DNA from: Coleophoma eucalyptorum
Taxonomy: Eukaryota; Ascomycota; Leotiomycetes; Helotiales; Dermateaceae
DNA length: 64,000 nucleotides
Reading direction: 5' to 3'
NCBI GenBank assembly: GCA_026120035.1
Contig: JALRME010000017.1
Span: 1 to 64,000, forward strand
Shown: in pieces, positions 36,678 through 49,671 of the stretch
Layout: the number at the start of each line of letters is the position of its first letter
Numbering within the stretch: the stretch's first letter is position 1
The notes under the pieces: generated by a model
Databases searched by the model: none
Seen by the model: only the letters and a program-made list of their open reading frames with translations
What the model was told of the DNA's origin: nothing
Program-made: the position numbers and the translations under genes

Positions 36678-39600
36678 AATATCTAGTAATACTTCGATTG
36701 AAACAATAACTTATTTCAATTTGTCTTTTGGTTAATTTATTGTTTCGAAATGGGAATACCCCTAACAATTCAAACATTGAACATACTTCGTATGAATATA
36801 TACAAAATAACACCAAAGCATTTGATGGTTCTCTAATTTCTAACATCTTTTAATTGTTCACATGGATTTTGCTTCTCTTGTCATTGCCTGCGAACCCATT
36901 CATTCAGCTATGCGTACAGATGTATTCATTACTTTTGTTGCTATTTAGAGTATTTGCAGCTGTGTATTTATTATAGCTACCTCCTTCAAAAAGAACACCT
37001 TGACTTGTAGTGAAACGCTGTGTTCCTTGTGCCTACATTAAATATACCGTCTATGAGCGGCTTTATAATGTAATTACCAAGAGTGTGTTTGGCTCATGTG
37101 CTAACACGCCAGGTATGGCTGAGTCGGGGTCTACATAATTGAGATTTGCCTGCTGCTCCAGAGAAGCTCCAAATATAATTTTGTATGTAAACGCGCAGCA
37201 AATTATGGGTTAGCAAAATGACTAAACCCGATTCGGCAATACTTGGCCGTGTCAAAACTCGAGCCAAAACACATTGTGTGTTGTGGCACATGCGCGTTGG
37301 TCAAGATTGCTTAATTTGAAACTTGTGTTTAATTGTGATTTCAAGAGCCATTCACGCGAGCGAGTAATCCAGGTTCGAAAACCCACGTTGGTGCTTAGTG
37401 TGCCATAACCCTAGCTATTCATTGTAGGCTTGCCTCTTTCCACGTTGAAGGTCCGGATCTTTAGAGCCCTGAAAATATGCTCGTCGACATTCGCGCGCTC
37501 TCCCAATTATAATATATGACAGAAAACAATCATAGCTGACTTGTTATTCTTGAGCATGGCAGCAAGTTTTGTTCTTGTCCAGCAGCTTCCTTCCACACTC
37601 CCACCGTTCTTCGAGAGCAGTATATCGTCGAATGGACTCATACTAGTAGGAAGAAACGGTTAGGAATTGCAGATTCATAGCACCGTAGACACGTATAAAC
37701 TTCAAAATCTCCCGAGGAAGGACCATAGATGTAACCATTGCGCGAAGGTTCCATTGTAAGCTTGTAAGATTGAATTGAGTTAACTTCTTCAATCACATTA
37801 ATCACACAAGGAAACTCTATCGATTTGAAGAGTAGCGCTGTTCTAGGCCCAGGAACTGGATCCTCATCTCGGTTACATACTCTTCAATGGAAATATCAGC
37901 TGAGTTCCATATGAAGCAAGGTAGGCAGGATGACTTGGCCCAAAATGGCGATATCCGGCTTGTTTCATGGCAGGAATAGTCCTGTATCTGCCACACAGCA
38001 TTTAAAGACCTATGAGTGTTTAATTCCCCACAGGAAAAATGGTGGAGCTTTAATCTGCACTTCCCTTCCCGGCACCAAAGATACTAGTATTCGGAGGCTG
38101 TTGCAATCGCTAAGGAACGGTCCAGCGGTCATGAGATTTGGATTTCTGTTTTCTGCATTAATGTCATACTGATTCACCAGGGCATAAAGTTAACTTATGT
38201 TCTCATTTTAGTATAGTCTAGGGTTATACAGATTCGGGTCACTATCTGCCATTCATCGAACTTTATTCCTAACACCACTCGAATCCGAGATTCTGGACTG
38301 TGCTAAACAACCCTAGAACTCTTTACACAGCAGATATGACCGTGAGCAAGGATGTCCCAATGTCAAAATTTAAAAAAGAAAATGGGTTATTGGAAAATCA
38401 CTGGCATATGTAGGCCAAAACCTGGAGATGTGATAGGTCAGTCTTGTTGGCTATATAAGCGCAAAATTTCTCATTTTGATGGAGATCCCGTGCAGCAAAA
38501 GACTATAAAATGACAGTAGACCTGGCCTTTGGCTCTACGACTACCTTACTTGCAGCTGCAGGCGCGTGCTGAAGCATGTTCAGTGCTTTAAAGCGATAGA
38601 TCTGAGTTAACCAATTATATGCATGACGAGTATCTAGAAGCTAGCTCACTAGATAGAGCCTTAAAATTTTGGCCTGACATTTCTGTCATCATCTTTGCGA
38701 AGACATGGACACTGTCGCTCAAGAGGGGTTCAAGTGGCTGGAAGCTTTATAAATGGTAGCATCAGCTGCTCATCTTGATTGAAGTACTTTTGCAGGGGTA
38801 TTGAGCCGCTATAGAAGTTTAGGTATCTGCTATTCTCCACCGTTGCTAAGATTTCTGTCTACAGAGCGAAACGACGCGAGAAGTCACCTGCTGCCTAAGG
38901 GCTGTGACATTTATACTAACCTTTTTTCTAGTATATTTTCTGGCATTCTTCTCTTTCTGTACATGAAACTAATACTGTATTACTAGCTATAGATTTGACG
39001 TATTCCGTAGGTCCCATAGCAAGCTGCAATGCCTCAGTCAACTGATCAATGAGCGCATATCGTGTCTTTTGGATCTCGCCTGCGTGTGGCCCACACTCCC
39101 GGAAATTCAGCTGGCGCGTTCTCATTCCTTTTAGGTACATCTATGTCGCTGCTCTTCAGGACATTGATCAAATGACCCGTCTTGCTGGAAATACCAGTTG
39201 CGAGTTTGTGGAGAGAGGCGATGATTTTGAAGTGAATTAAGAAATGAGGTTCTGAGAGTTTTTCTAGTCCTAAATTATGCAGGATACGATGATTCTGTAC
39301 GGCCGGGCTCTTACTTTTATTTCATCTATACATAAAGCACTTTACCGATATACTATAGATATAGCCAGTTATTATTATTGCTTCGTATATATAATCGATC
39401 ATGTCAAATTAAAAGACTTTTCTGATTACACTACGCTTTTGTAAAACATGGCGTTGCGGATTACCGGTTAGCAGGGACCTGAACGAGGAAACAGAGTAAT
39501 AAGGCTGTCCAGGGTGGTTTCTGGGGCCTACTAAGCTTCTCGGTAACTGTCTTGAATTGTAGTCAGCACATGGATGTAATACACATAATAAACCTTGCCA

Positions 39601-40215
39601 AAATAAGATATGGCGCTGAACTACTCAGCGGCAGGTATACCTTACTACATCCAGCCAGTGTAATGAAAACTACTCTACATACTCAAATAAGTATTTGCTG
39701 AGTTGAGCAAGATTATACTTTGGGTATATTAGTACTTTAATTAAGCAGTTTGGATAAATGTTGAAGGCAAACAGTTCATGACACTATACTGTAAACAGCA
39801 AAATTCAAGCCTAATTAGGCTTAGTGTTTTAATAAAAACACTCAAAATAGTATGTTGAATCAACCGTGCCGTAAGTTTAGCCCACAACTACGCATATAAC
39901 TTTTCAGCTTTAGATTTCCCAAAAGCTTGTTAAGAAATTTCGTAATAAACTCATGCTTATCTGATCATCTCTTGCGATCTTGCCGTTGATTCCCAGAGCC
40001 TGTTTGCTGATTTCCCTTACAAGGAATAGTAGTGCAGAATGACCTTTACCATCTCTTTTTGAAAACCACATCTGATATACTTCGTACACAACCACAACCC
40101 CATTTTACAGACTGCCCCTTCTGTCTATCCATGCTAAATCCACCATCCATTCAGAACAACAATCGAGCGCAAACGGCACCGTAGCCTTCGTTCCAGATAT
40201 ATCCTCGCTCTCAAG
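36678..40215. other. 3.5-kb spacer between FAS beta and FAS alpha
   Basis: No intact gene. Coding-like scraps occur on the minus strand near 37440-37740 (for example SKNGGSVEGSCWTRTKLAA and IRTFNVERGKPTM) and 39000-39240, with stops between them; I cannot assign them. This suggests that one or more genes once lay between the two FAS genes. The FAS alpha promoter must lie in the last few hundred bases. Confidence 0.4.
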
Positions 40216-43200
40216 ATGACGATGGTCTCACAGGATGAGAAAGAGCGCACTTACATATTAGTATTGGAGCTCTTGGCGTAAGTCTTCTGCCTTTGTCTAA
40301 AGATCCCGAATTTGGCATTCAGCTTCATGCGCTGTGCGATCTCAACTCAAAAAGCTGTAAACGTCACCTACAGAAAGATAGAAAGCATACAGAAGCAAGA
40401 GCTAATCGTTATTCATTCCTGACAGTCATCAGCTGGCCTATCCTGTACAATGGTGAGCATTCCCATTATTTCCCACTACTTCTAAGAAGATGCAGTAATG
40501 ACACGTTGTCGAGCATGTTGATCTTGTGCATTTATTTTGAGTACCTGAAATCAACATGCTGATAGATGAATGGTAAAGGATTGATACACAAGATGCTCTT
40601 TTGGGAGAAGGAAAAATCGAGCGATTCGTTGAGATTGGGCCATCAAATACACTCACTGGGCTGGCTAAACAAACCATCGAAACGAAATACCGAGACCATG
40701 ACACTGCCCTGTCAATCCAGAGGCAGCTTCTAAACCTCAGAACAAATGAAAATGAGATTTATTTCACGACTGCAGAGTCTGCAGAAGTCCCGAAACAGGA
40801 ACCTCCCAAAACAGAAACAATATCTACTGCTGAAGCTCCGTTGCCTGAGCCTGCTACAACATCACCTAAGCGATCTATTTCCTTGCCTGGACCCGGTATA
40901 AAATTGATTGCAGCAGCTGGGGATGTCCCAGTGAAAGCAGAAGATATAGTTCTCACTATTATTGCTCAAAAGTTGAAAAAGTCGATCAAGGATATTTCGC
41001 TTGGCAGTACTATCAAAACACTCGTTGGTGGTATGAGACCCATCGAATAAATTTTCACTAGAACAAAGCTGATTTTGGATTTCTAGGTCGCTCAACTTTG
41101 GAGAATGAAATTGTCGGAGACCTTCTCAGTGAATTCAGTAACCTACCTGAGAGATCTGAGGAGCTCAGTTTGATGGATCTGGGCGAAACCCTTTCCATCG
41201 CAAATGCTCAAAGACGGCTCGGCAAGCAGACAAATAGCCTAGTACAACGTGTTATCAGCACTTCAATGCCTGGAGATTTTGGTATAACAAGGCTTAGGAA
41301 ATATCTTGAAGTTCGTTGGGGCTTTCTTGTTGGCCGCCAAGATGCAGTGCTTCTATCTGCAATCTCCTCGCCTCCTAAAAGCCGGCTTCAGGATCCAAAG
41401 GAAGTCGGTTCTTATCTGGATTTATTGGTCAAAGAATATGCCCAAGCCACTGGATTGGCATTGGAAGAAGGGCCACGAGAGCAAGAAGCTGCTGTCCAAG
41501 TCAATCCGGAAGCTTTGAATAATGTTGTTCGAAGACAAGAGCAGCTGGCACAACAGCAGTTAAAAGTTTACGCTGAATATCTCAAGGTTGATCTTCATGC
41601 TGATGTCAAGTCTGCAGAAAAATCGGAAAGAGCCATGTTGGGACTTCAGAAGCAGTTAGATTTGTGGATAGCTGAGCATGGTGAGGCGTATGCTAGTGGT
41701 ATCACTCCAATCTTTGATCCAAAGAAGCTTAGAGAGTACTCCTCTTACTGGACTTGGGCATTGCAAGATTTCACAACTACTTTTTACAATATCGGCCAAG
41801 GAACATTGGAAGTCGACAATGAATTGATTGATGATATTACTTACCGGATGACCAACAAATCAAGCACACGGCTAGTGGAGTCAATAAGATACCTGTTGAC
41901 GCAATGTTGCGATGAAAAACACAAGGCCTTTTACAAACTGCTTCTTCATACTGTTACACAGTCACTTGGTTCTCTTCCAGTTTTCCGAAGCACCATAAGC
42001 TTTCTTGGCCCTCGAACAGTTATTGACCAGGTCGGAAATAATACATACTCTGAACATCCGAGGTGTGAAGATGGACCCAAAAAAGACCTCGGTGAACAGG
42101 CTCTTCGGCTTCCACATATCAAACGTAGGAATGGCAAAGAATGGACATTCAATTCCGCAATGACCATACTGTATAACAAAGCTCTTGATCAAATCTCAAG
42201 CACTGGTCTCTCATTCGCCAATAAAACGGTTCTCCTAACGGGGGCCGGAACGAACTCTATTGGTGCCGAGCTACTGAAAGGCTTTCTTGCTGGTGGTGCA
42301 CAAGTCATGGTTACGACAAATAGCTTTTCACCCGAAACAGCTCTCAGGTACCAGAAGATCTACCAGGTTCACGGCTCTAAAGGCTCTAAACTAGTTCTGG
42401 TTCCATTTAATCAAGGTAGCCAGCAGGATATCGAAGCTCTAGTTAATTATATTTATAGCAAGCAGCCCGGCCTTGGTTGGGATCTTGATGTTATCATCCC
42501 ATTCGCCGCAATTGCTGTCACAGGGCGAGAAATAGACGACATTGACTCCAAGAGCGAGCTAGCACAGCGTATCATGCTGACAAATGTTATACGACTTCTC
42601 GGGGCTATCAAGACATATAAGGAGGCTGCAGGCTACCGAACACGGCCCGCTCATGCTATACTTCCTCTGTCGCCCAACCACGGTGTCTTTGGAGGTGATG
42701 GACTATATGCTGAGTCGAAGATGGCACTCGAAAGTCTGTTCGCAAAATGGCATTCAGAAAAATGGGGCGATTATATCTCCATCTGTGGTACTTCTATAGG
42801 TTGGACTCGCGGTACTGGTCTAATGCATCAGAATGATACAGTGGCTGGGGAGGTTGAAGAACTTGGCGTGAGGACATTTTCCCGAGCAGAAATGGCTCTC
42901 AGCATTCTCGCCTTGTTGAGTCGACCCTTGGTCGAGTTTTGCCAAGAAGAACCGCTGTACGCCGATTTCAGTGGCGGTCTTGATACAGTACCAGATTTCC
43001 CAAACAAGTTGAAAGCGATCCAGGATAATATCAGTAGTCTAAGCGATATCCGTCGAGCTGTTGCATCGGAATTAGCAATCGACAACGGATCTGATCTGAA
43101 AGCGACAGAGCAAATCGAAAATCAACTTGATACTATGAAAAGACGCCCGAACATCGAGCTTGGGTTTCCGACCTTGCCCGATTATGAAACAGATATTCAG

Positions 43201-45378
43201 CCGCTTCGCCCCAAATTGGATTCCATGGTCTCGCTTGAACACACTGTTGTAATTGTAGGCTTTTCAGAGCTAGGACCTTGTGGGAATTCTCGAACTCGCT
43301 GGGAAATGGAAGCATATAATGAATTCTCGCTCGAAGGATGCACCGAAATGGCTTGGATGATGGGACTTATCAAATTCTCCAAGGCATCAGGTGACAAACC
43401 AGCTGGATGGGTCGATGTCAAGTCGGGAACACCAATCGAGGAATATGACGTGAAAAAGCGTTACGAGGCATATATCCGCGAGCATTCAGGCATTCGGCCC
43501 ATTGAGCCAACTCTTTTCGACAAGTATGATCCGGACAAGAAGCACATGACCCAAGAGATCATTGTACAAGAAGATCTTGCACCGTTTGAGACGACTAAGG
43601 ATACCGCACTCAGCTTTAAAAGAGAACACGAAGACAAGGTAGAAATATTCCCCAGCCAGGAGTCTGACTCTTACAGTGTGGTAATGAAAAAAGGGGCGGT
43701 GATACTTGTTCCCAAAGCTGTGAGATTTAGAAACAATATTGCGGCACAGATTCCTACGGGATGGGATCCGCGAACTTATGGCATTTCGGACGATATTATA
43801 CACCAGGTTGATCCGGTCACCTTATATACACTCGTATCAACTGTCGAAGCCCTGTTTTCAGCTGGAATCACGGATCCTTATGAAATCTACAGGTATATCC
43901 ATGTCTCCGAACTTGGTAATTGCTTTGGGAGCGGCTTGGGTGGAACACTCTCCGCATCAAGAATGTATCGGGATCGGTTGCAAGACAAACCTGTGCAAAA
44001 TGATATTCTGCAAGAGACATTTTTAAATACGATTGGAGCTTGGGTGAACATGCTGTTGCTCTCATCAAGTGGACCAAACAAGACATCTGTTGGAGCCTGC
44101 GCAACCTCTGTCGAATCACTTGACACGGCCTATGATCTCATTCTTGCAGGCAAGGCAAAAATGTGTTTTGTGGGTAGCGTTGACGAGTTCTCAGAGTACG
44201 GGTCTTTGGAGTTTGCGAACATGAACGCGACTAGTAATGCCGACATGGAGCGTGATGCTGGTCGGGATCCAAAGGAGATGTCACGGCCTGCAGCCTCTTC
44301 GAGAAAAGGGTTCATGGAATCCCACGGCGCAGGGCTCCATATAGCTTGCACCGCAAAGCTTGCAATTGAGATGGGACTGCCAATATACGGCGTCATTGCT
44401 TTCACGGGCATCTCCAGCGACAAAGTCGGCCGCTCTGTCCCCGCTCCGGGCAAAGGAGTAATGTCAAATGCAAGGGAATCGCCAGGTCGGTTCCCATCGC
44501 CACTTCTTGATATCGCATACCGTCGGCGACAAATTGACATACGACGACAACAAATGACACATTTCAAAGAGCTAGAGCTCAGTCACATTGAGGACACTAT
44601 TGCGCATCTTATGGCCAAAGATGCTCACTTCAATGTATCTGAATATCGAACATACATGGTCAAGCAGATTGATCTCGAGTTGCAGGCACAGGAACAAGAT
44701 ATGCTTGACTCCTTTGGGAACCACTTCTGGCGTAAATACCCAGAGATCTCGCCCATCAAAGGAGCATTAGCAACCTGGGGTCTTAGTGTCGACGATGTGA
44801 CCGTCGCTTCTTTCCATGGGACCTCAACTGTCTTGAACGAAAAGAACGAATGCTCCATCATCCAAAACCAGCTTTCTCATCTCGGGCGCACCAAAGGCAA
44901 TCGCACCCTCGGCGTGTTCCAGAAGAGCGTTACCGGGCACCCGAAAGGTCCTGCAAGTGCCTGGATGCTCAATGGCTGCCTGCAGATGATGAGCACCGGG
45001 CTCGTCCCCGGAAACCGAAATCTAGATAATTTAGACTCCGAGTTTGAACAGTACGATTATATCACGTTTCTGAACCACAACGTTCAAACAACTGGCATCA
45101 AGGCCTTCTCTTTGACCTCCTTTGGCTTTGGTCAGAAGGGTGGCCAGGTGATTGGTGTGCACCCAAAATACTTGTTTGCGACGATTCAGAAGGAAGTGTT
45201 TGATGACTATGCGAAGCGGTTGAAGAAGAGGCGGGCAGTAGCGACGGTTGCCTTTCATGAGTCATTGCTGCAAAATAACATGTTTGTGGCGAAGAACGAC
45301 CCGCCGTATGATGTTTTACAGGAGATACAGACGCTACTGGATCCAAATGCTAGGTGGGAAGGGAACGTGAAGTTTTAG
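40216..45378 (+). CDS. Fatty acid synthase alpha subunit lacking the PPT domain
   Basis: Four exons: 40216-40277, 40426-40452 (27 nt), 40579-41030 and 41087-45378; about 1610 aa. The splices rebuild the conserved start ELLAHQLAYPVQW-IDTQDALL and the ACP motif LVGGRSTLENEIVGDL, whose Ser183 should carry phosphopantetheine. Then come the ketoreductase (KTVLLTGAGTNSIGAELLKG) and the ketosynthase with Cys1185 (VGACATSVES), His1424 (HGTSTVLNEKNE) and His1465 (KSVTGHPKGP). The protein stops about 75 residues after the ketosynthase GFGQKGGQVIGVHPKY segment, at ...LDPNARWEGNVKF, where housekeeping alpha subunits continue into a phosphopantetheinyl transferase domain. Activation of the ACP must therefore come from elsewhere. 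It elongates the chain together with FAS beta as an alpha6beta6 complex. Confidence 0.93.
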
Positions 45379-46898
45379 ATACACGATAGCAAAGTCGATG
45401 ATCAGTCTTAATTTCATTACTATCTTCACTCAATAGATGCTTCATAACATGCAGCATTGATAACACCCATCAAAAACCTCAGGAATAATCCTTGATAAGT
45501 GTATTCTCAGTTTCTCTGGTTCTTTCCGTGAAATCTTTCATATCTGAGGGAGAAGGCTTCGGGCAGGATGATGGTGACGATATATTTTTCACGTCTAGCA
45601 AAGCGTACTACGTATGGGTTTTTGCGAGCCTCCCAGGGGACATAGGGACGTGGAAGAATTAACCTTGGGCAGGGAAAGTGAGTGACCTTGTATGAGTAAT
45701 CAAGCAATTCACAGGTTTATACAATATCTAGATATGATAGTGTACTGCAGCTAGTAACAACATTTAACAAACAAATATGGCTACATGAGAAGAAGAGCTA
45801 GTATCTGTGTATCAAAGATAAAACTCCATCTTTCCAAATTTCATCTGCTCCAGTGACACAGGTTGCTTGGTTGCCTGAAAGATTTCATTGGTGTCGATCA
45901 CGCAATCCTGCGAGGATCGGACTATATTCTCACCGCCAATACCGGCTATGTCTCGGTGTTCCAGGAGAGGATGGTGGCTACGGAAAGGACCGAGCCGTTT
46001 TTAATATGCATGTAATAATGCTGAGTGATTGGCACTAGTCAGCCATACATATATGCCGTGCTGCTAACCTACTACTAAGCTTACAATACGGAATAGTCTA
46101 ATGCTGACGGACAGCACAGCCACATGCAGGGATTGTTGCATTTGTTGCTGACAAACGGCATAGCTATGCAGGACCGTTGTAATGCTGATGTGCGGCACAG
46201 CCACGTAGAGTTACTGTTATACTTACCACTAGCCGAGCCAGACGGCATAACTATGTACTCACATTCTATTGAAATGACACTATTTTCTGTACTTGCTATG
46301 CTTTGGTAATACATAGATCTCCTAAATCGTTTGTTATATAATATATAGTTATGTATTTCGTCAGTGAAATATATTCTTAAGCTATTAGTATATTGTCTAG
46401 AAGAAGAAAGAAATTCAATTTTATAGTAGATGTAAAGTAAATGTCTCTAGCGTTTTTTAATATTTCATATAGTAACAAAGAGGTAAATACATTAAACACT
46501 ACTAGGGGTGTATTCTTCCGTTTAAGTGCTATATTAGTCTGTACCTTACCCCTAGTTGTAACGATACATTCCGTACATAGGGATTTATAACCAAGAATAT
46601 CGCTTTCAGTTGTATTACCTAAATAGGCACACTTGTGAAAATTTCAGAGTTCTGTACACGTTCTGTTACGTGTTGACTAGTTCATGAGATATTACCATCG
46701 TTTTTGGAAGTTTACAGTATTATTTTAAGCAGGGTAATAATGTATTGATAACGGAAGCAGTCAGGCAAGGTTCGCCCTTATATATGCTCCAGGTCTTCAA
46801 GGCGTAGGGTCGTGTTAGTGATCCTTTCACACTCATATCAAACACTTGCCAACCCGCCCAGTTCCCTCTGTTGCGTTATAATTGGTGTTAGAATCAGC
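45379..46898. repeat. Intergenic with an orphan coding scrap and dispersed repeats
   Basis: About 45861-46016 (+) reads RLLGCLKDFIGVDHAI, then SDYILTANTGYVSVFQ to a stop, a coding-like piece with no start and no recognised family. At 46094-46122 and 46180-46204 a short motif (core TAATGCTGA, then GCACAGCCAC) occurs twice; related copies lie in inverted orientation at about 52171-52300. 46.3-46.7 kb is AT-rich. The last 150 bp are the likely promoter of the next P450. Confidence 0.45.
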
Positions 46899-48679
46899 AT
46901 GCCGTCCATTCCATTTTATCTCCTGGGCGAAAGCCCATCGACTGCTCGTCTCATTGATGTCCCAGAGCTGGCCGATTATGAGAGTTTACAGCATCTAATT
47001 GCCTCTCATTTCGCGGTTGTACATCCCAAAGGTTGGTATCCTATCTACGTGTACTGCATTAGTATGTGCACCGCCTCACATGTCTTCCAGGGATTGCCTT
47101 TAATACTCAAGATGCGGTCCTTGAGTCCGTTGCAGATATTCTCGCACAAGAAGATGCGATTGCAATCACTATCGACGGCCGAGCCGTGCGGCCGGTCCCT
47201 GGCCCACAGGGTCTCCCATTTGTCGGTACCTACTTCGAGATCTATCCCGACCACGTTGGAAACCATCAGCGGTTGTACAATCAGTATGGTCCTCTTTTTA
47301 AAACTACCAACATGGGCAGTGTGATATACCACACCAATGACGCGACCCTGAGTGCAATCGTGTTCAGCGAGAGCGATTTCTTCACCAAAAACATCATCGA
47401 AGGTCATCCCATGCGCCCGCTCAAGAACAAAGATGCGGGCATCTTCGTGTCTGATACACACACCGAGGAGTGGCGGACCTCGCACAAGTTCATATCGCCT
47501 GCACTTGGGCCTAAAGCGGTGCGGCACTACGCACCCATGATGCAAAAGGCCATCGAAGAGACGTTCCCGGTCTTTGATGAACTCGAAAACCGTGATGAGG
47601 CCTGGAACCCTTGGCCTTACATGCTCAAGCTATCGTCAGCGATTATAGGGAAGTTGGTATTGGGCATGGATTTCCACCATTTCACGACCGTCGACACACC
47701 AATGCATGAGGTACCCCGGCTCATTGCGCACTTGCTTGAGCTGAACAAGAAGATATCATCCAAGGGCGATTGGTACAATAAGCTTCCCTTTGGAGACCCA
47801 GCGCGTCTCAGGGTCCTGAAAAAGCGCCTCGACTTCCTTGTGAACGAGTCCATCGAGAATGCCTCTAAGGGTGTTGAGGACCTGGAGCTTCAAGATGCTG
47901 CCCTGAAAGCAGAGAATATCGTTGGTACGTGATCGTTACCCTTATGATGGGCGAGAATTTGGGATTCCTTTGCTAAAGTCCTCTGCCAAACAGACTATTT
48001 GCAACGCGCCACAGATAACAAGGGCAATAAGATGCCCAAGGATCGTCTCATAGAACCCTTGATCGTCACCGTTGCTGCGGGGTTTACTACCACGACCACC
48101 ATCTTGGCGTGGCTCATATATGGTTTAGTTCAATATCCAGGCATGCAGGACCGCCTGTTGCAGGAGCTGATTGACAATGGCTTCGAAGAGGACACCGTCG
48201 TCACGGTGGATCTTATTGGCAAGCTCAAATTCCTCGATGCATACGTCAAGGAGACCCTGCGGCGACACAGTCCATCGTTTCAGCCTGCACGCACCTCCCG
48301 GGTGGATATGATTTTGCCTGGTGGGTACAAACTACCTAAAAACTCCATTGTGATTCCCGGGACCTGGCACGTCCACAACAACCCGAAAGCTTGGGACAAC
48401 CCGGATCGTTTCGACCCGGACCGCTGGCTCGGAGACGTCAAAAATATCCCCAAGGGAGCTTTCATACCTTTTGCAACCGGGGGCCGTATGTGTATCGGCA
48501 ACAGTTATGTCCTGCAGGCGTGCAAAGTCTTCATCCCCAAATTGGTGTATCGCTATGAGTTTAGCCAAGCCAGCGAGGAGGCTGTCGAGTACGAGCCTTA
48601 CTTCCAGCTCATCCGGCCAACAAATTTGTATGTCCGCAATGAGAGGAGGGTAAAATGGCCTCCGAAAACAGAGGCATAG
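46899..48679 (+). CDS. Cytochrome P450 monooxygenase 2, soluble-type N-terminal extension
   Basis: Exons 46899-47031, 47091-47924 and 47994-48679; introns of 59 and 69 nt. About 550 aa. It lacks the usual hydrophobic anchor. Instead some 75 residues (MPSIPFYLLGESPSTARLI..., ADYESLQHLIASHFAVVHPKG) precede the proline hinge PVPGPQGLPFVG. Then come the I-helix AAGFTTTTT, ExxR as KETLR, FDPDRW, and the haem loop FATGGRMCIG with Cys489. The I-helix has Thr where an acid is common. The first intron has a weak donor (GTTGGT), but the join gives a smooth HPKGIAFNTQD. It should hydroxylate or otherwise oxidise a hydrophobic, probably acyl, substrate. It sits 1.5 kb after FAS alpha on the same strand. 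Confidence 0.9.
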
Positions 48680-49671
48680 TTAGAGTACGGACTGGGTTGT
48701 CTTCTCCTTTCATAGCGAGCGTATAGTTTTGTAATATGTTATATAACGTGACTTATAGTCTAACAGTTAATATAGTAACATTTATAAAATCCTACTATTC
48801 TAGTGTATATATTATTTTACAAGCTATACACTTATATAATTTGACTTCAAAAAAGAATCCCCATAATCATATGCATCCTGAAAATACGTCTTCATCTAGA
48901 GCTCATGACAATTGAGATCAGTAATATCTTCTAGATACAAAAATCGTCTTGATATCATCCATTCTCTTCCTATTCCGTATGATGTGTATGCCGATTGCGA
49001 TATCGAACTCATCATGTTGCTGTATTGCACAGTGCGATCAACTTACAAGATGCTCTGCTGCATCAACGACGAAAGATTCAGGGATAGGTAGTCCTGTTGG
49101 CTTGGATCTTTATCATCTTCCTCCCGCGATACATCACTCGATCGTACATCATCACATGTCGTTTGGGGAGTCTTTGTGTGTCTAGTGCAAGGACGCCCAG
49201 TCCATTTCGGCAAACCATGAACATTTGGTGAAAAGAGATGAATTATGGGTCATACATATTTCGGGGGTTATAGGCCAAACTCACATTCGCACGCGATACA
49301 TATTACAATCCGAGAGACAACATGATGGAATCACCGCAGACAGAGAATTCTGCTTCTCTTTCCATATGATGCGAAGGAGCAGGCCTGGACTTGGACTGAT
49401 TGAACTAGAGAATCCATGTTATTGAGGTGTCTCGGCCCTGCTGCCTCCGCATCAGATTGGCCCTTGTAATTTTATCGGCCGCGAAAACACTGATACGAGT
49501 TAAGAGAGTCGGAATACTTGAGGGCGTTGGCATAATAGAGCGATATCAGGGATAAAAGCTTGTATACAGTACGTCATTCACATCATGCTGCTCTCGCGAC
49601 ATCCAATCTTATCTATTCATTGATTGATATTAAGAACGGATCCTTCATCACCCATCGTAAAGAGACAACCC
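48680..49671. other. Convergent intergenic region
   Basis: It lies between the 3' ends of P450 2 (+) and the acyl-CoA dehydrogenase (-). 48.73-48.85 kb is AT-rich; the rest is of mixed composition with no ORF that matches a family. Both 3' untranslated regions are expected here. Confidence 0.45.
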
